From the NCBI GenBank assembly GCA_900470805.1, contig UCCA01000008.1, positions 158,823 to 203,110 on the forward strand: 44,288 bases of DNA, read 5' to 3'. Positions 15,019 to 23,134 of this stretch are shown piece after piece (positions within the stretch are counted from its first letter, which is position 1; each line of letters begins with the position of its first letter). The DNA is from Hyphomicrobiales bacterium. Its GTDB lineage: Bacteria; Pseudomonadota; Alphaproteobacteria; Rhizobiales; Rhizobiaceae. The translations under genes and the position numbers were made by a program. Under the pieces are notes generated by a model. The model did not search any database and was not told the origin of the DNA. It saw only the letters and a list, made by a program, of their open reading frames with translations.

Positions 15019-16074
15019 TCAGGCAGCGACGCCGGTCGTCTTTGCGTCGGCGCGCAGGGCAGGGGCGACTTCGTTCGCAAGGATTTCGATGGCGCGTACC
15101 TGATCGGCTTGAGGAACGGCACGCCAGTCGATCTGAAAGATGTGTCGGTCGTGACCGATCCGCGCGCGCTGATGCCTCACCTTGGCGATCACGTGCTCGG
15201 CGTCGCCGACGATGATGTTGGAGTTGAGATCCGCCGCCGTCTCCTCGAATTGCGCGCGAGTGGGAGCCGGTTTGCCCCGGTTGAGACGCATGTTGGAGAC
15301 GTAGGCCTGGTAGTGAGGAAAGAAGGTATCGAGTGCCTTCTGGCGGTCGTCGCCGACATAGGCGTGGGCGCTCAGCGCCACCTTCAAACGATCGGACTTC
15401 CAGCCGTGACCCAAACCGGACTTGCGGTAGCTGGCAACGAATGCGGAAAGCCGCTCGAATTCCGCAGCCGGCGCACCGGTCTGGACGGCAAGGCCAAGAC
15501 GCGCGGCTCTTTCGAAGCTCTGCTCGGTAAGCCCGGTCGTCTGCCATATGCTCAGGTGCTCGCCGTAAGCCCGGGGCCAGACGACAAGATCATCGAGAGG
15601 GGGCCTGCTCTTGCCGTTGAATGTCACTTTTTCAGAGGCATCGATCGCGGCAATCAACTCGATCTTCTCGTCATAGATCCACTTTCGGTCGTCGTAGTCG
15701 ACACCGAAAAGGTCGTAGGATTCGAGAAATACGCCACTGCCGAGGCCAATCTCGGCACGCCCCGCGGAAATCTGATCGAGTGTCGCGAACTGTTCGTAAA
15801 GGCGCACCGGATCATCCGTCGTCAGAACGATTGTCGCTGTTCCGAGCTTGATCCGCTTCGTGCGACTGGCGGCGGCGGCAAGCACGGTCGAGCACGCGCT
15901 TACTGAGAAGTCGGGCCGATGATGCTCGCCGACACCGTAGAAATCCAGTCCAAGTGTGTCCGCCAACTCGATACGGTCAAGAAGATCGTGGAGACTGTCA
16001 TGGGCCGATTGGCGTTTGCCTGTCGATGGATGCGGGTAAGTGTCGCCGAAGCTGAAAATGCCGATTTCAAACAT
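15019..16074 (-). CDS. LLM-class flavin-dependent oxidoreductase (luciferase-like)
   Basis: A 351-residue luciferase-like monooxygenase. FEIGIFSFGD at the start, ADTLGLDFYGVGEHHRPDFSVSAC, LGTATIVLTTDDPVRLYEQFATLDQISAGRAEIGLGSGVF and the tail of a (beta-alpha)8 barrel are all typical of the LLM family that uses reduced FMN. It starts 11 bp after the permease stop, inside the sulfonate-type cluster, and ends 28 bp before the binding-protein gene. It differs from the larger NtaA-type enzyme at 12507, so the cluster encodes two distinct flavin monooxygenases that may act in sequence. No flavin reductase is present nearby. Confidence 0.9.
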   Translation of the reverse strand: MFEIGIFSFGDTYPHPSTGKRQSAHDSLHDLLDRIELADTLGLDFYGVGEHHRPDFSVSACSTVLAAAASRTKRIKLGTATIVLTTDDPVRLYEQFATLDQISAGRAEIGLGSGVFLESYDLFGVDYDDRKWIYDEKIELIAAIDASEKVTFNGKSRPPLDDLVVWPRAYGEHLSIWQTTGLTEQSFERAARLGLAVQTGAPAAEFERLSAFVASYRKSGLGHGWKSDRLKVALSAHAYVGDDRQKALDTFFPHYQAYVSNMRLNRGKPAPTRAQFEETAADLNSNIIVGDAEHVIAKVRHQRARIGHDRHIFQIDWRAVPQADQVRAIEILANEVAPALRADAKTTGVAA

Positions 16075-16085
16075 GGTATGAAGCT

Positions 16086-16955
16086 CTAGTTGAAGTCCTG
16101 AAGCGACCCACGCCGACGCGATAGATAGCTTTCAAGGAACAGGAAAATTGCGTTGATGGAGTATCCGACGAGGGCCACGAGAACGGTGGCCGCGAGCAGT
16201 TTGCGGATGTTGAAAGCCTGCTGCGCCTCAAGGATGTAGTAACCAATGCCGTCGTTGCCGGCGACCATGCCAACGACCACGGACATCATCAGCGACGTGC
16301 CAAGCGCCTGGCGAACACCGACAAGAATGTATGGAAGGGCAGATGGGCGTGCGACTTCCCACTGGGTTGCCCACCAGCTGAGCTGGAAAGTCTGCGCGGT
16401 TTCCCTGAGCGTCCGCGACAGGCTGCGGGCTCCCGCGTATGCTGTCATCAGCAACGGAAAGACAGCGGAGAGAAGGAAGACGAGAACCTTCATCAAGTCG
16501 CCCACGCCGAAAAACAGGATCAGAACCGGAATGATCGCCGTCGTCGGCTTGGCCCTTGCGATCTCGACCACCGGCTCCAACAGAGCCCAGACGATGCGCA
16601 CGCGGCCCATCAGGAAACCAAGCCCGACACCGATCGGCGCCGCGATCACGAATCCGATGACAAGCAGGCGGAGCGTGTCGAGCAAGGCATGCAGAAGATC
16701 CCCGCCCCACAGCTCAATCACCAACGTCTCTCCGATCAGAAATGGTGAGGAAACGGTCGGATTATAGCTGCTCCAGGCGGATACCTGCCATGCGAGGAGA
16801 AGCATCGCGAGCACCGACCACCCGAAGCCGCGGCTGCCGAGATAACGGCCGAGCCAACTCTCGCGTCGCGGCTTTTCGGCGTCGGCGATTGTTCCGGCAG
16901 GTTGGCGCGGGCCGGGAGTGTCGATAAACTCGCCGCGGGAGTTGGCAAATGTCAT
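16086..16955 (-). CDS. ABC transporter permease (SsuC-like)
   Basis: A 289-residue inner-membrane permease with about six membrane segments (for example WSVLAMLLLAWQVSAW, VIGFVIAAPIGVGLGFLMG, VLVFLLSAVFPLLMTAYAG, LLAATVLVALVGYSINAIF). The EAA-type cytoplasmic loop is seen around LRETAQTFQLSWWATQWEVARPSA-like sequence before ALPYILVGVRQALG. A 35-residue hydrophilic N-terminal extension precedes the first helix. The start overlaps the stop of the ATPase gene (ATGA at 16952-16955), so the two are coupled. It forms the channel for the substrate held by the binding protein at 13983. Confidence 0.9.
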   Translation of the reverse strand: MTFANSRGEFIDTPGPRQPAGTIADAEKPRRESWLGRYLGSRGFGWSVLAMLLLAWQVSAWSSYNPTVSSPFLIGETLVIELWGGDLLHALLDTLRLLVIGFVIAAPIGVGLGFLMGRVRIVWALLEPVVEIARAKPTTAIIPVLILFFGVGDLMKVLVFLLSAVFPLLMTAYAGARSLSRTLRETAQTFQLSWWATQWEVARPSALPYILVGVRQALGTSLMMSVVVGMVAGNDGIGYYILEAQQAFNIRKLLAATVLVALVGYSINAIFLFLESYLSRRRGSLQDFN

Positions 16956-17815
16956 TGCCGACCTCCAAGAACGAGCTGCAGGATATCGCGGCGAAGCCGA
17001 AGGAAGTCGGATGCCTCCCGCGTGGCGACCTGATCGCGTGGGCGATCGATCGGCACGGAAATGTCCCTCGCTATTCCCCGGCCGCCCTCCCGCATGACGA
17101 TCACCCGGTCGGCGAGGTAGAGTGCCTCTTCGATGTCGTGCGTGACGAATACAATGGTAATGCGGCGCTCTTGCCAGATCCGCAGCAGCAAATCCTGCAT
17201 GCTTGCGCGGCTGAGCGCATCAATGGCGCTGAACGGTTCGTCGAGCAGAAGGATTTGCGGCGCCGAGGCTAGCGCACGGGCGATGGCGAGGCGCTGCTGC
17301 ATGCCACCTGATAGCTCGGAGGGGTAAAGCGCCGCCGTCCCAGACAGTCCGACCTCGGCTAGCAGACGTTCGACTGGGTCCGCGCTGCCGCGCTTTTCAC
17401 GATGTTTTTGCGTCTGCTGCGGGTTGTAGGAATGGCGAAGACCGAACTCGATGTTTCGCCCAACGCTCAACCACGGCAGGAGAGACTGTCCGTAGCTTTG
17501 AAAGACATAGCGAACGCTTTTGAAGCCGCCCTGGCCATTAACCGAAAGCCTGCCGGAACTGGGGTTCTCCAGACCCGCCGCCATTCTAAGAAGTGTTGAC
17601 TTGCCACAGCCGGAGCGGCCGACGATGGCAACGAAAGAGCCGGCCTCAACATCAAGATCGATGGGCGAGAGCGCATCCACGATCCGGCCCGAGGCAGAAA
17701 TGAACTGCTTGCTCACCTGACGCATCTCGATGACGCGGTGTAGCGAAGACGCCCGCTGCGCGGTGTTCTCAGGTCGGGATGGAAAGATCGCTTTGATTGA
17801 GGAGCCGGCGGTCAT
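16952..17815 (-). CDS. ABC transporter ATP-binding protein (SsuB-like)
   Basis: A 287-residue ATPase: Walker A VGRSGCGKST, Q-loop VFQSYGQSLLPW, signature LSGGMQQRLA, Walker B ILLLDEPFSAID, switch His VFVTHDIEE. Sequence and order are those of the nitrate/sulfonate/taurine class. The N-terminal 27 residues before IEMRQVSKQF are non-conserved, so a later start is possible. It is the first gene of the leftward cluster: ATPase, permease, LLM enzyme, binding protein, NtaA-type enzyme, sulfurtransferase. The upstream 211 bp are strongly AT-rich. Confidence 0.9.
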   Translation of the reverse strand: MTAGSSIKAIFPSRPENTAQRASSLHRVIEMRQVSKQFISASGRIVDALSPIDLDVEAGSFVAIVGRSGCGKSTLLRMAAGLENPSSGRLSVNGQGGFKSVRYVFQSYGQSLLPWLSVGRNIEFGLRHSYNPQQTQKHREKRGSADPVERLLAEVGLSGTAALYPSELSGGMQQRLAIARALASAPQILLLDEPFSAIDALSRASMQDLLLRIWQERRITIVFVTHDIEEALYLADRVIVMREGGRGIARDISVPIDRPRDQVATREASDFLRLRRDILQLVLGGRQ

Positions 17816-18026
17816 TGGAACTCATAAAATTCACATTGCTGACCTTTTTTGTAGATTATAATTATAATTATAAAAGGTTATATTTTGCGCCGTATGGTCT
17901 TTGTTGCGCAAATTTTTCCATGTGAATATTTTTGGAGTCAGCGGCATCGACCAGGGTACTCGGAGCATTCGATCAGAGCTTGATTGTCCGTGATCGCCGT
18001 GGCGCCCAGCTGTCACCAGCCTGCGA
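17816..18026. promoter_or_regulatory. AT-rich intergenic region with inverted repeats upstream of the sulfonate cluster
   Basis: This 211-bp gap holds an AT tract (ATTATAATTATAATTATA at 17855-17872) bounded by CCTTTT and AAAAGG, plus a distant 8-bp inverted repeat ATTCACAT (17829-17836) / ATGTGAAT (17920-17927). The cluster promoter must lie here, because the upstream gene ends at 18027. The repeats may be operator half-sites; no regulator gene is adjacent. Confidence 0.4.
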
Positions 18027-18905
18027 TTAGCCGAGTTCCATCGGCGCTTGAGGATCGGTTATCCAATCGACAAGCGAGCCATCGTATTCCAACGTGTTGG
18101 TGTAGCCGATCGCGGCCAGCGCAAGGGCTCCGAGAGTCGATGCAATGCCGCCGCCGCAATAGGTGACGATTAAACGTCCATCCAGAGGTACAACCGACGA
18201 AAAGGCCGCTCGCAGCTCGTCCGCAGCTCTGATCGTGTTGTCGTTGTCGTCCAGAAGGTCTGTAAACGGCAGGTTGACGCTTGTCGGTATGTGCCCGGCG
18301 CGACTTCTTACCGATATTGCACCTGAATAGTCGTCTGGCTTCAGGAGGCAAATCAAGGAGCCGGAATGCTGGCCCGCCATCACCCGGGTAACGTCGTTTC
18401 GAAAGGCGACGAAATCCTCGGGCCCACTTGCTCCGTAGTCTACCTCGGTGGAAGGCGAGTGCGGCCCTGTTTCTATAACATGCTGTTCTTTCTTGTATTT
18501 TTTGAAGCCGCCATTCAACACGTAGACGTTAGCATGACCAAAACTTCGGAATATCCACCACAGTCTGGCAGCCCATTGTCCGGCCAGGCGATCGTAGATC
18601 ACGACGGTGCTATCCGCCTTGACGCCAAGGTAGCCCGCCGCCGCTCTGAATTGCGCTCCGTTCGGCCTGGTGAAGGGAAGCGAGGCGTCCGGATCTGAAA
18701 ACTGCATGAACAGATCTGCAAAGCGAGCGCCGGGAATCCTGCCCTCCGCATTGAACTCGGCGACGCCACTGCGAAATCTCGACGTGGGCGAGGCGGCGGT
18801 TCCTCTTTCCATGAAGATGGTCGATTCAAGTATGACAAGATCGGCCTGTTCGAGATGCTCCGCGAGCCAGTTGGTGGATAAGAGAGGGAAAGTTGCCTGC
18901 TCCAC
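18027..18905 (-). CDS. Tandem-rhodanese sulfurtransferase (second copy)
   Basis: A 292-residue two-domain rhodanese. The N-terminal domain has VILESTIFMERG, GRIPGARFADLFMQFSD and YVLNGGFKKYKK; the C-terminal domain has SRAGHIPTSVNLPF and the active loop VTYCGGGIAST. It is clearly diverged from the copy at 11653 (different N-terminal domain and linker), so it is not a recent duplicate. The start is GTG 18905, set by AAAGGAG just upstream; no in-frame ATG is well placed. It is leftward and separated from the ABC operon by 211 bp of AT-rich DNA. A role in sulfane-sulfur transfer in the same organosulfur block is likely. Confidence 0.88.
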   Translation of the reverse strand: MEQATFPLLSTNWLAEHLEQADLVILESTIFMERGTAASPTSRFRSGVAEFNAEGRIPGARFADLFMQFSDPDASLPFTRPNGAQFRAAAGYLGVKADSTVVIYDRLAGQWAARLWWIFRSFGHANVYVLNGGFKKYKKEQHVIETGPHSPSTEVDYGASGPEDFVAFRNDVTRVMAGQHSGSLICLLKPDDYSGAISVRSRAGHIPTSVNLPFTDLLDDNDNTIRAADELRAAFSSVVPLDGRLIVTYCGGGIASTLGALALAAIGYTNTLEYDGSLVDWITDPQAPMELG

Positions 18906-19046
18906 GCCTGCATCTCCTTTGTGGAACTGTGGGAGCAGTCTTTACACGACTCCCAAAAATTATAATAATAATTCTAGTTGGTTTGCCGAAGTACGCAAGC
19001 GAGTTGAGAAGAGGGTGGCGACGGCCGCCTGATCACGAAGGTTCCG

Positions 19047-19439
19047 ATGTCCGCTTCGTCTGAAGGAAAAGGCCAGGGTTTGTTTTTGGCGAAGCGATAT
19101 CCTGAGGATGTGCGCTCCAGAGCTATCGCCGCAGTGGGCGACCGTCGGGTCAGAAATCCGATGGACCGTACCATTTTCCGCGAGGTTGCCGATGAGTATG
19201 ACATCGGCGAGCAGTCATTGCGGCTTTGGGTGAAAAAACATGATGCCGATAATCGTGCTGCGCCGGGCGTGCGGCGAGGGGCCGTGGATGACGCGGTTGA
19301 CAACCCTCCCGCAAAAATGACGCAGGCCCAACTCGAGGCGGAGGTCATAAACCTCCGAAAAAAGGTCGAAAAGCTGCAGGCGGAGAACGACGTTCTCAAG
19401 CGGGCATTCGTGGTGTTTTCCTCCGAATGGGAAAAATGA
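19047..19439 (+). CDS. Transposase OrfA-like protein (IS3-type), orfB absent
   Basis: A 130-residue protein with an N-terminal helix-turn-helix (KRYPEDVRSRAIAAVGDRR, IGEQSLRLWVKKHD) and a C-terminal leucine-zipper-like coiled coil (LEAEVINLRKKVEKLQAEN, DVLKRAF), the layout of IS3-family OrfA. The usual second frame with the DDE integrase is missing: only short frames follow before the porin. No terminal inverted repeats were found by eye. It therefore looks like an IS remnant or a stand-alone DNA-binding derivative. It stands between the sulfur block and the porin and marks a likely transfer boundary. Confidence 0.72.
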   Translation: MSASSEGKGQGLFLAKRYPEDVRSRAIAAVGDRRVRNPMDRTIFREVADEYDIGEQSLRLWVKKHDADNRAAPGVRRGAVDDAVDNPPAKMTQAQLEAEVINLRKKVEKLQAENDVLKRAFVVFSSEWEK

Positions 19440-19759
19440 CGGCTATTTCTCTTACTGCCTTATCCCGTCGAAGGGCGCGCTGCTGACTCTCCCAATCCAA
19501 TCATGCGAAGGCGGAATGGTTCGGCCAATTTTTCCGAGATCGAGAAGCTGCGCAATTTGATGCCCCAGCGCGCTATCGAGGCATATTATACTCCCGGACG
19601 GAAAAATTTTAGAAGCCGTCGTTTTGATAGTCTACTAAAATTATAGTTATTATATAGATGAGGCCTCCGCCTCGTCATTGTCACTCGGCAACCACGTCCA
19701 AGGGTGATGTCGTCACGACATCGGACGGGAAGTCTTTCTTATTTGGGGATATCCACAAT
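19440..19759. other. Gene-poor gap between transposase remnant and porin
   Basis: Within 320 bp no complete convincing gene is present. Two overlapping short frames (one ATG 19503 to stop 19646, 47 codons) have no recognisable family. An AT-rich stretch near 19636-19657 (AAAATTATAGTTATTATATAG) resembles the AT tracts at 17855 and 18957. The porin promoter should lie in the final 120 bp. Confidence 0.5.
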
Positions 19760-20815
19760 ATGACTATCAAGGGCCTTCTACTCGGCTCCGTAGCTGCGTT
19801 TGCAACATTCTCCGGCGCTCAGGCAGCGGACGCGATCGTAGCCGCCGAACCTGAATCTGTTGAGTACGTGCGCGTATGCGACGCTTATGGCACAGGCTAT
19901 TTCTACATCCCGGGCACCGAGACGTGCCTCAAGATCAACGGCTACATCCGTTTCCAGGTCGGTGCAGGCCCCAATCGGAGTGAAACGACGGGCAACGGCA
20001 GCACCGTGACCAACAACAGCGACTGGGATGCGTACACCCGCGGGCAGGTTCAGCTTACCGCGAAGAGCGATACCGAGTACGGTCCACTGACGGGCGTTAT
20101 CGTTTTTCAAGCCAACGCGGACAACGCCTCGTCGCAGGTGACTGCTCTCGACTCCGCCTACATCGACATCGCCGGCCTGCGTGCCGGTTTGTTCTATTCA
20201 TGGTGGGACGACAGCTTGTCTGGTGAGACCGATGAGATCACATCAGCCGTCACCCTGCACAACTCCGTGCGATACCAGTATGAAACCACGGGCTTTTACG
20301 CGGGCTTGAGCGTCGACGAACTGGAAGACGGCGTCTACCAGACCGGTGAGCGCTCCAACAACGTCGGCGTCGCGTTCGGGATTGGCGGCAAGTCCGGTAT
20401 CTTCAGCTACCAGGTGATCGGCGGTTTCGACACGGACAACAGCGATGGTGCGATCCGCGCGATCGGAAACGTCAAGGTCGGTCCAGGCACACTGGGTCTC
20501 GCGGCACTGTATTCCTCCGGCCCGAACTCATACTACAGCAAGGCCGAGTGGGCCTTGTCCGCGCAGTATGCGATTGAAGCGACGGAAAAGCTGAAGATCA
20601 CGCCGGCCGTCCAGTATTTCGGAAAGTACTACGGTACCGGCAAAACAGGCGCACCTAGTTCATTCGATGGTCTCGGCGACGCATGGAAGGTGGGCGTGAC
20701 CGTCGACTACCAGATCGTCGACAATTTGTACGCCAAAGCGACAGTCAACTATTTCGATCCGGACAGGGGGGCGGATGTCACGACCGGCTTCTTCCGCTTG
20801 CAGCGTGCGTTCTAG
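19760..20815 (+). CDS. Outer-membrane porin (Porin_2 family, RopA-like)
   Basis: A 351-residue beta-barrel porin with a signal peptide (MTIKGLLLGSVAAFATFSGAQA). The family hallmark is right after it: CDAYGTGYFYIPGTETCLKI with NGYIRF, where two cysteines probably form a disulfide. Alternating-residue strands follow and the protein ends in an aromatic F (LQRAF), the outer-membrane assembly signal. It forms a diffusion pore for small solutes. ATG 19760 is chosen from the signal peptide; an in-frame upstream ATG would add 34 hydrophilic residues. Its place next to an IS-like gene and the sulfonate block suggests it may be a substrate-specific extra porin of the same accessory region. Confidence 0.93.
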   Translation: MTIKGLLLGSVAAFATFSGAQAADAIVAAEPESVEYVRVCDAYGTGYFYIPGTETCLKINGYIRFQVGAGPNRSETTGNGSTVTNNSDWDAYTRGQVQLTAKSDTEYGPLTGVIVFQANADNASSQVTALDSAYIDIAGLRAGLFYSWWDDSLSGETDEITSAVTLHNSVRYQYETTGFYAGLSVDELEDGVYQTGERSNNVGVAFGIGGKSGIFSYQVIGGFDTDNSDGAIRAIGNVKVGPGTLGLAALYSSGPNSYYSKAEWALSAQYAIEATEKLKITPAVQYFGKYYGTGKTGAPSSFDGLGDAWKVGVTVDYQIVDNLYAKATVNYFDPDRGADVTTGFFRLQRAF

Positions 20816-20840
20816 TATCGGAACGTAACGCTGTCATCGA

Positions 20841-20872
20841 GCCTCCGATCCAGGGGAACTCGGATCGGAGGC
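20841..20872 (+). terminator. Hairpin after the porin gene
   Basis: A perfect 11-bp inverted repeat (GCCTCCGATCC / GGATCGGAGGC, 10-nt loop) stands 25 bp after the porin stop. No U-run follows, so it may act as a 3' stability element or a factor-assisted terminator between the porin and the convergent hypothetical gene. Confidence 0.6.
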
Positions 20873-20919
20873 AGAATGACTGTGCCGCGTCGGGCAAGAT
20901 CGTGTTCATCTCGATTGCC

Positions 20920-21456
20920 TTATTCGCCGAGTGCCCGGCGAGCAATGCTGGCGGCAAACAACGGGGTCTCGCGACTGTTGTGATCGCCACCTGCTGCCTG
21001 CCGGGCCGCGGCGGCATCTTCGTAGCTCACGCCATGCTGCTCAAGGAACGACAGGAATGCATCCGTTGGATGTGCTGTCACCCGGTTGGTGTAGCGCGTG
21101 CGGCCGTCTTCGATCTTCTCTGCGATCAGTTCCCAGATAACGTTGACCTGCGTACGACCATTGGCCGTGAACACATCCGAGATGGAGTTCATCCGGCAAT
21201 AGGCTGGCTCGGCGACCTCGGCTACATAGTGCTGGACGACAAGGCCCGAGCCGATCTGCTCGACGTTGATAGACATCCGGCGTCCGTCGTCGGTCCAGGT
21301 GACACCGGCGGCAATGTGATCCGGCGGGCAGCAACGCAGATACTCGGCTTCCGGCAGGTTGAATAGCCAATCGGCTATATCGATCTTTTCGAATGGTACG
21401 TCGATCTCGGCCGAGTATGCCGACTGCGAGAGAATTTTATCGAGGACCTTGACCAT
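20920..21456 (-). CDS. Conserved hypothetical protein (SRPBCC-like)
   Basis: A 178-residue soluble protein from ATG 21456, which has AAGGAAC upstream. It begins MVKVLDKILSQSAYSAEIDV, and alternating strands with a long C-terminal helix suggest an SRPBCC/polyketide-cyclase-like ligand-binding fold, but this is only by eye. No catalytic motif is readable. It is divergent from a LysR regulator 119 bp away, the usual arrangement of a LysR target gene. The function is unknown. Confidence 0.75.
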   Translation of the reverse strand: MVKVLDKILSQSAYSAEIDVPFEKIDIADWLFNLPEAEYLRCCPPDHIAAGVTWTDDGRRMSINVEQIGSGLVVQHYVAEVAEPAYCRMNSISDVFTANGRTQVNVIWELIAEKIEDGRTRYTNRVTAHPTDAFLSFLEQHGVSYEDAAAARQAAGGDHNSRETPLFAASIARRALGE

Positions 21457-21575
21457 CGTGATGTTCCTTCTGTTGAGTGGCAACAAATGCTGCGTTGACG
21501 AGAAGGAATGTGCGCCGGATGCCTGCCGATGATAACGAACTGATTACTCGAAACCGTTTTGCGTCGTAGGCAAAG

Positions 21576-22490
21576 ATGAAGGATCCCCGATTTGCAGAGC
21601 ATCTCGCCGTCTATGTCGACGTCGTTCGCGCCGGCAGCTTCTCGGCCGCTTCCCGGCGTCGCGCGGTAACGCCGTCGGCCGTTGTGCGTCAGATCGATGC
21701 GCTGGAGCAGGATCTGGGCGTCTCGCTGTTGGTGCGGTCTACACGGGCGCTTTCGCTCACGGATGCAGGTCGCCACCTGTTTGATCGCGCGCAGCGTCTG
21801 CTTGATGACCTGGCGGACACGCATGCGGAGGTTGCTGCCTTCGACGATGTGGTGGCGGGGACGCTGCGCATCGCCTGCTTCCCGACGTTCGGAAAACGAT
21901 ATGTCATTCCCGTGCTGGCATTGCTGGCGCGCGAGCATCCCGACCTGCAAGTTGAACTGGACCTCACTGAGCGGCTGGCGGATCCGGTTGCGGAGCGCCT
22001 CGACCTTGTCGTCAGGATGGGCGAGTTGCAAGACAGTTCGCTGATCGCGACCAAGCTGGCGCCGCTAAACCGAATGCTGGTCGCAAGCCCAGGTTATCTT
22101 GATCGCAACGGCGTGCCGCGCAACGCCAACGAGCTGCGCCAACATCACCTCCTCGACAAGCTCCACGGGAACGATCTCCTCGGCTGGTCGGATTTATTTG
22201 GAGGTCCGGCGGGGGATGCGTGCGAACGGGTGGCATTTCGATCGGACGACTTCGAAGCATTGAACGGTGCAGCTTTGTCGGGAATGGGCATTGCCTTTCT
22301 GCCGAGCTGGGTATCGGGCACCTCGGTGCAATCCGGGGACCTTGTGAGCCTACCGCTCGACGGTGCAAGGTGGAACGAACGGACGTCAGGCATCTATCTC
22401 TTGCGGGCGCTGCAAATGCCGTCGGCAAAGATCAGGGCCTTTTCGGAAGCGATTAAAACATTCATCGGAACGCCGCCTCGCTGGGAGTGA
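21576..22490 (+). CDS. LysR-family transcriptional regulator
   Basis: A 304-residue LysR regulator: N-terminal winged helix (FVDVVRAGSFSAASRR-like: YVDVVRAGSFSAASRRRAV, VTPSAVVRQIDALEQDLGV, LLVRSTRALSLTDAG) and an effector domain starting GTLRIACFPTFGKRYVIP with DLVVRMGEL. It belongs to the AaeR/DsdC-like LysR branch found next to many small redox or efflux genes. It probably controls the divergent gene at 20920, since LysR proteins usually act on the adjacent divergent promoter. The effector is unknown. Confidence 0.9.
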   Translation: MKDPRFAEHLAVYVDVVRAGSFSAASRRRAVTPSAVVRQIDALEQDLGVSLLVRSTRALSLTDAGRHLFDRAQRLLDDLADTHAEVAAFDDVVAGTLRIACFPTFGKRYVIPVLALLAREHPDLQVELDLTERLADPVAERLDLVVRMGELQDSSLIATKLAPLNRMLVASPGYLDRNGVPRNANELRQHHLLDKLHGNDLLGWSDLFGGPAGDACERVAFRSDDFEALNGAALSGMGIAFLPSWVSGTSVQSGDLVSLPLDGARWNERTSGIYLLRALQMPSAKIRAFSEAIKTFIGTPPRWE

Positions 22491-22616
22491 GGGAACGTCT
22501 TGCATTTCCGGCATCGGTTTGCGCTCAGCCGCCAAGCAGCTCGACCAGAGCGCCAATGATATCGGCAGCGCCGAGGTGCAGAAACCCCTTCGATGTAGCC
22601 GGTGTTCAGCCGCATA

Positions 22617-23078
22617 TCAGCCGGCACTGGTCGCTTCGCCGTGCTCGAAAGTAAAGCCCTCGTCGGCCCATCCCGTCATGCCGCCGATCATCACCTTGAC
22701 CCGAAGCCCAAGCCTTGCCAGCCGCAGCGCTGCCTTGTCGGTGCCATTGCAATGCGGACCCGCGCAATAGACGACGAAGAGTGTGTCTTCGGGCCAATGC
22801 GACATGCGATGCGCGGTCATCTTGCCATGCGGCAGGTTAATGGCGCCGGGAATGTGCGACTGCGCAAACAGGGCGGGCGAGCGCACGTCGAGGAGGACGA
22901 AGTCGAGCCTACCGGCGGAGACAGAGGCGTGGACGTCCCAGCAATCGGTCTCGAAGGCCAGCTTGCGGGCGTAGTAGGCGGCGGTGGCTTCGGGAACGGC
23001 GGCGGGCACTTCGGCGACGTGGCTTCGGGCGGGTGTAGCTGCAGGCGCGGTCGGGCTGTCGGAAGTCAGGCTGGTCAT
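22617..23078 (-). CDS. Single-domain rhodanese-like protein
   Basis: A 153-residue protein with a 40-residue Ala/Pro-rich head and one rhodanese domain: FVLLDVRSPALFAQSHIPGA with INLPHGKM, then active loop VVYCAGPHCNGTDKAA with the catalytic Cys, and VMIGGMTGW near the end. It lacks a second domain and a membrane anchor. It faces the FtrA-type regulator 56 bp away, a pairing commonly seen in proteobacteria, and is likely its target. The role is sulfane-sulfur transfer or detoxification; the donor is unknown. Confidence 0.88.
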   Translation of the reverse strand: MTSLTSDSPTAPAATPARSHVAEVPAAVPEATAAYYARKLAFETDCWDVHASVSAGRLDFVLLDVRSPALFAQSHIPGAINLPHGKMTAHRMSHWPEDTLFVVYCAGPHCNGTDKAALRLARLGLRVKVMIGGMTGWADEGFTFEHGEATSAG

Positions 23079-23134
23079 CGGCGTGTCCTTTTAGCGATGG
23101 AATTGCCCGACAGCATGAAGGATGCTATATCCAC

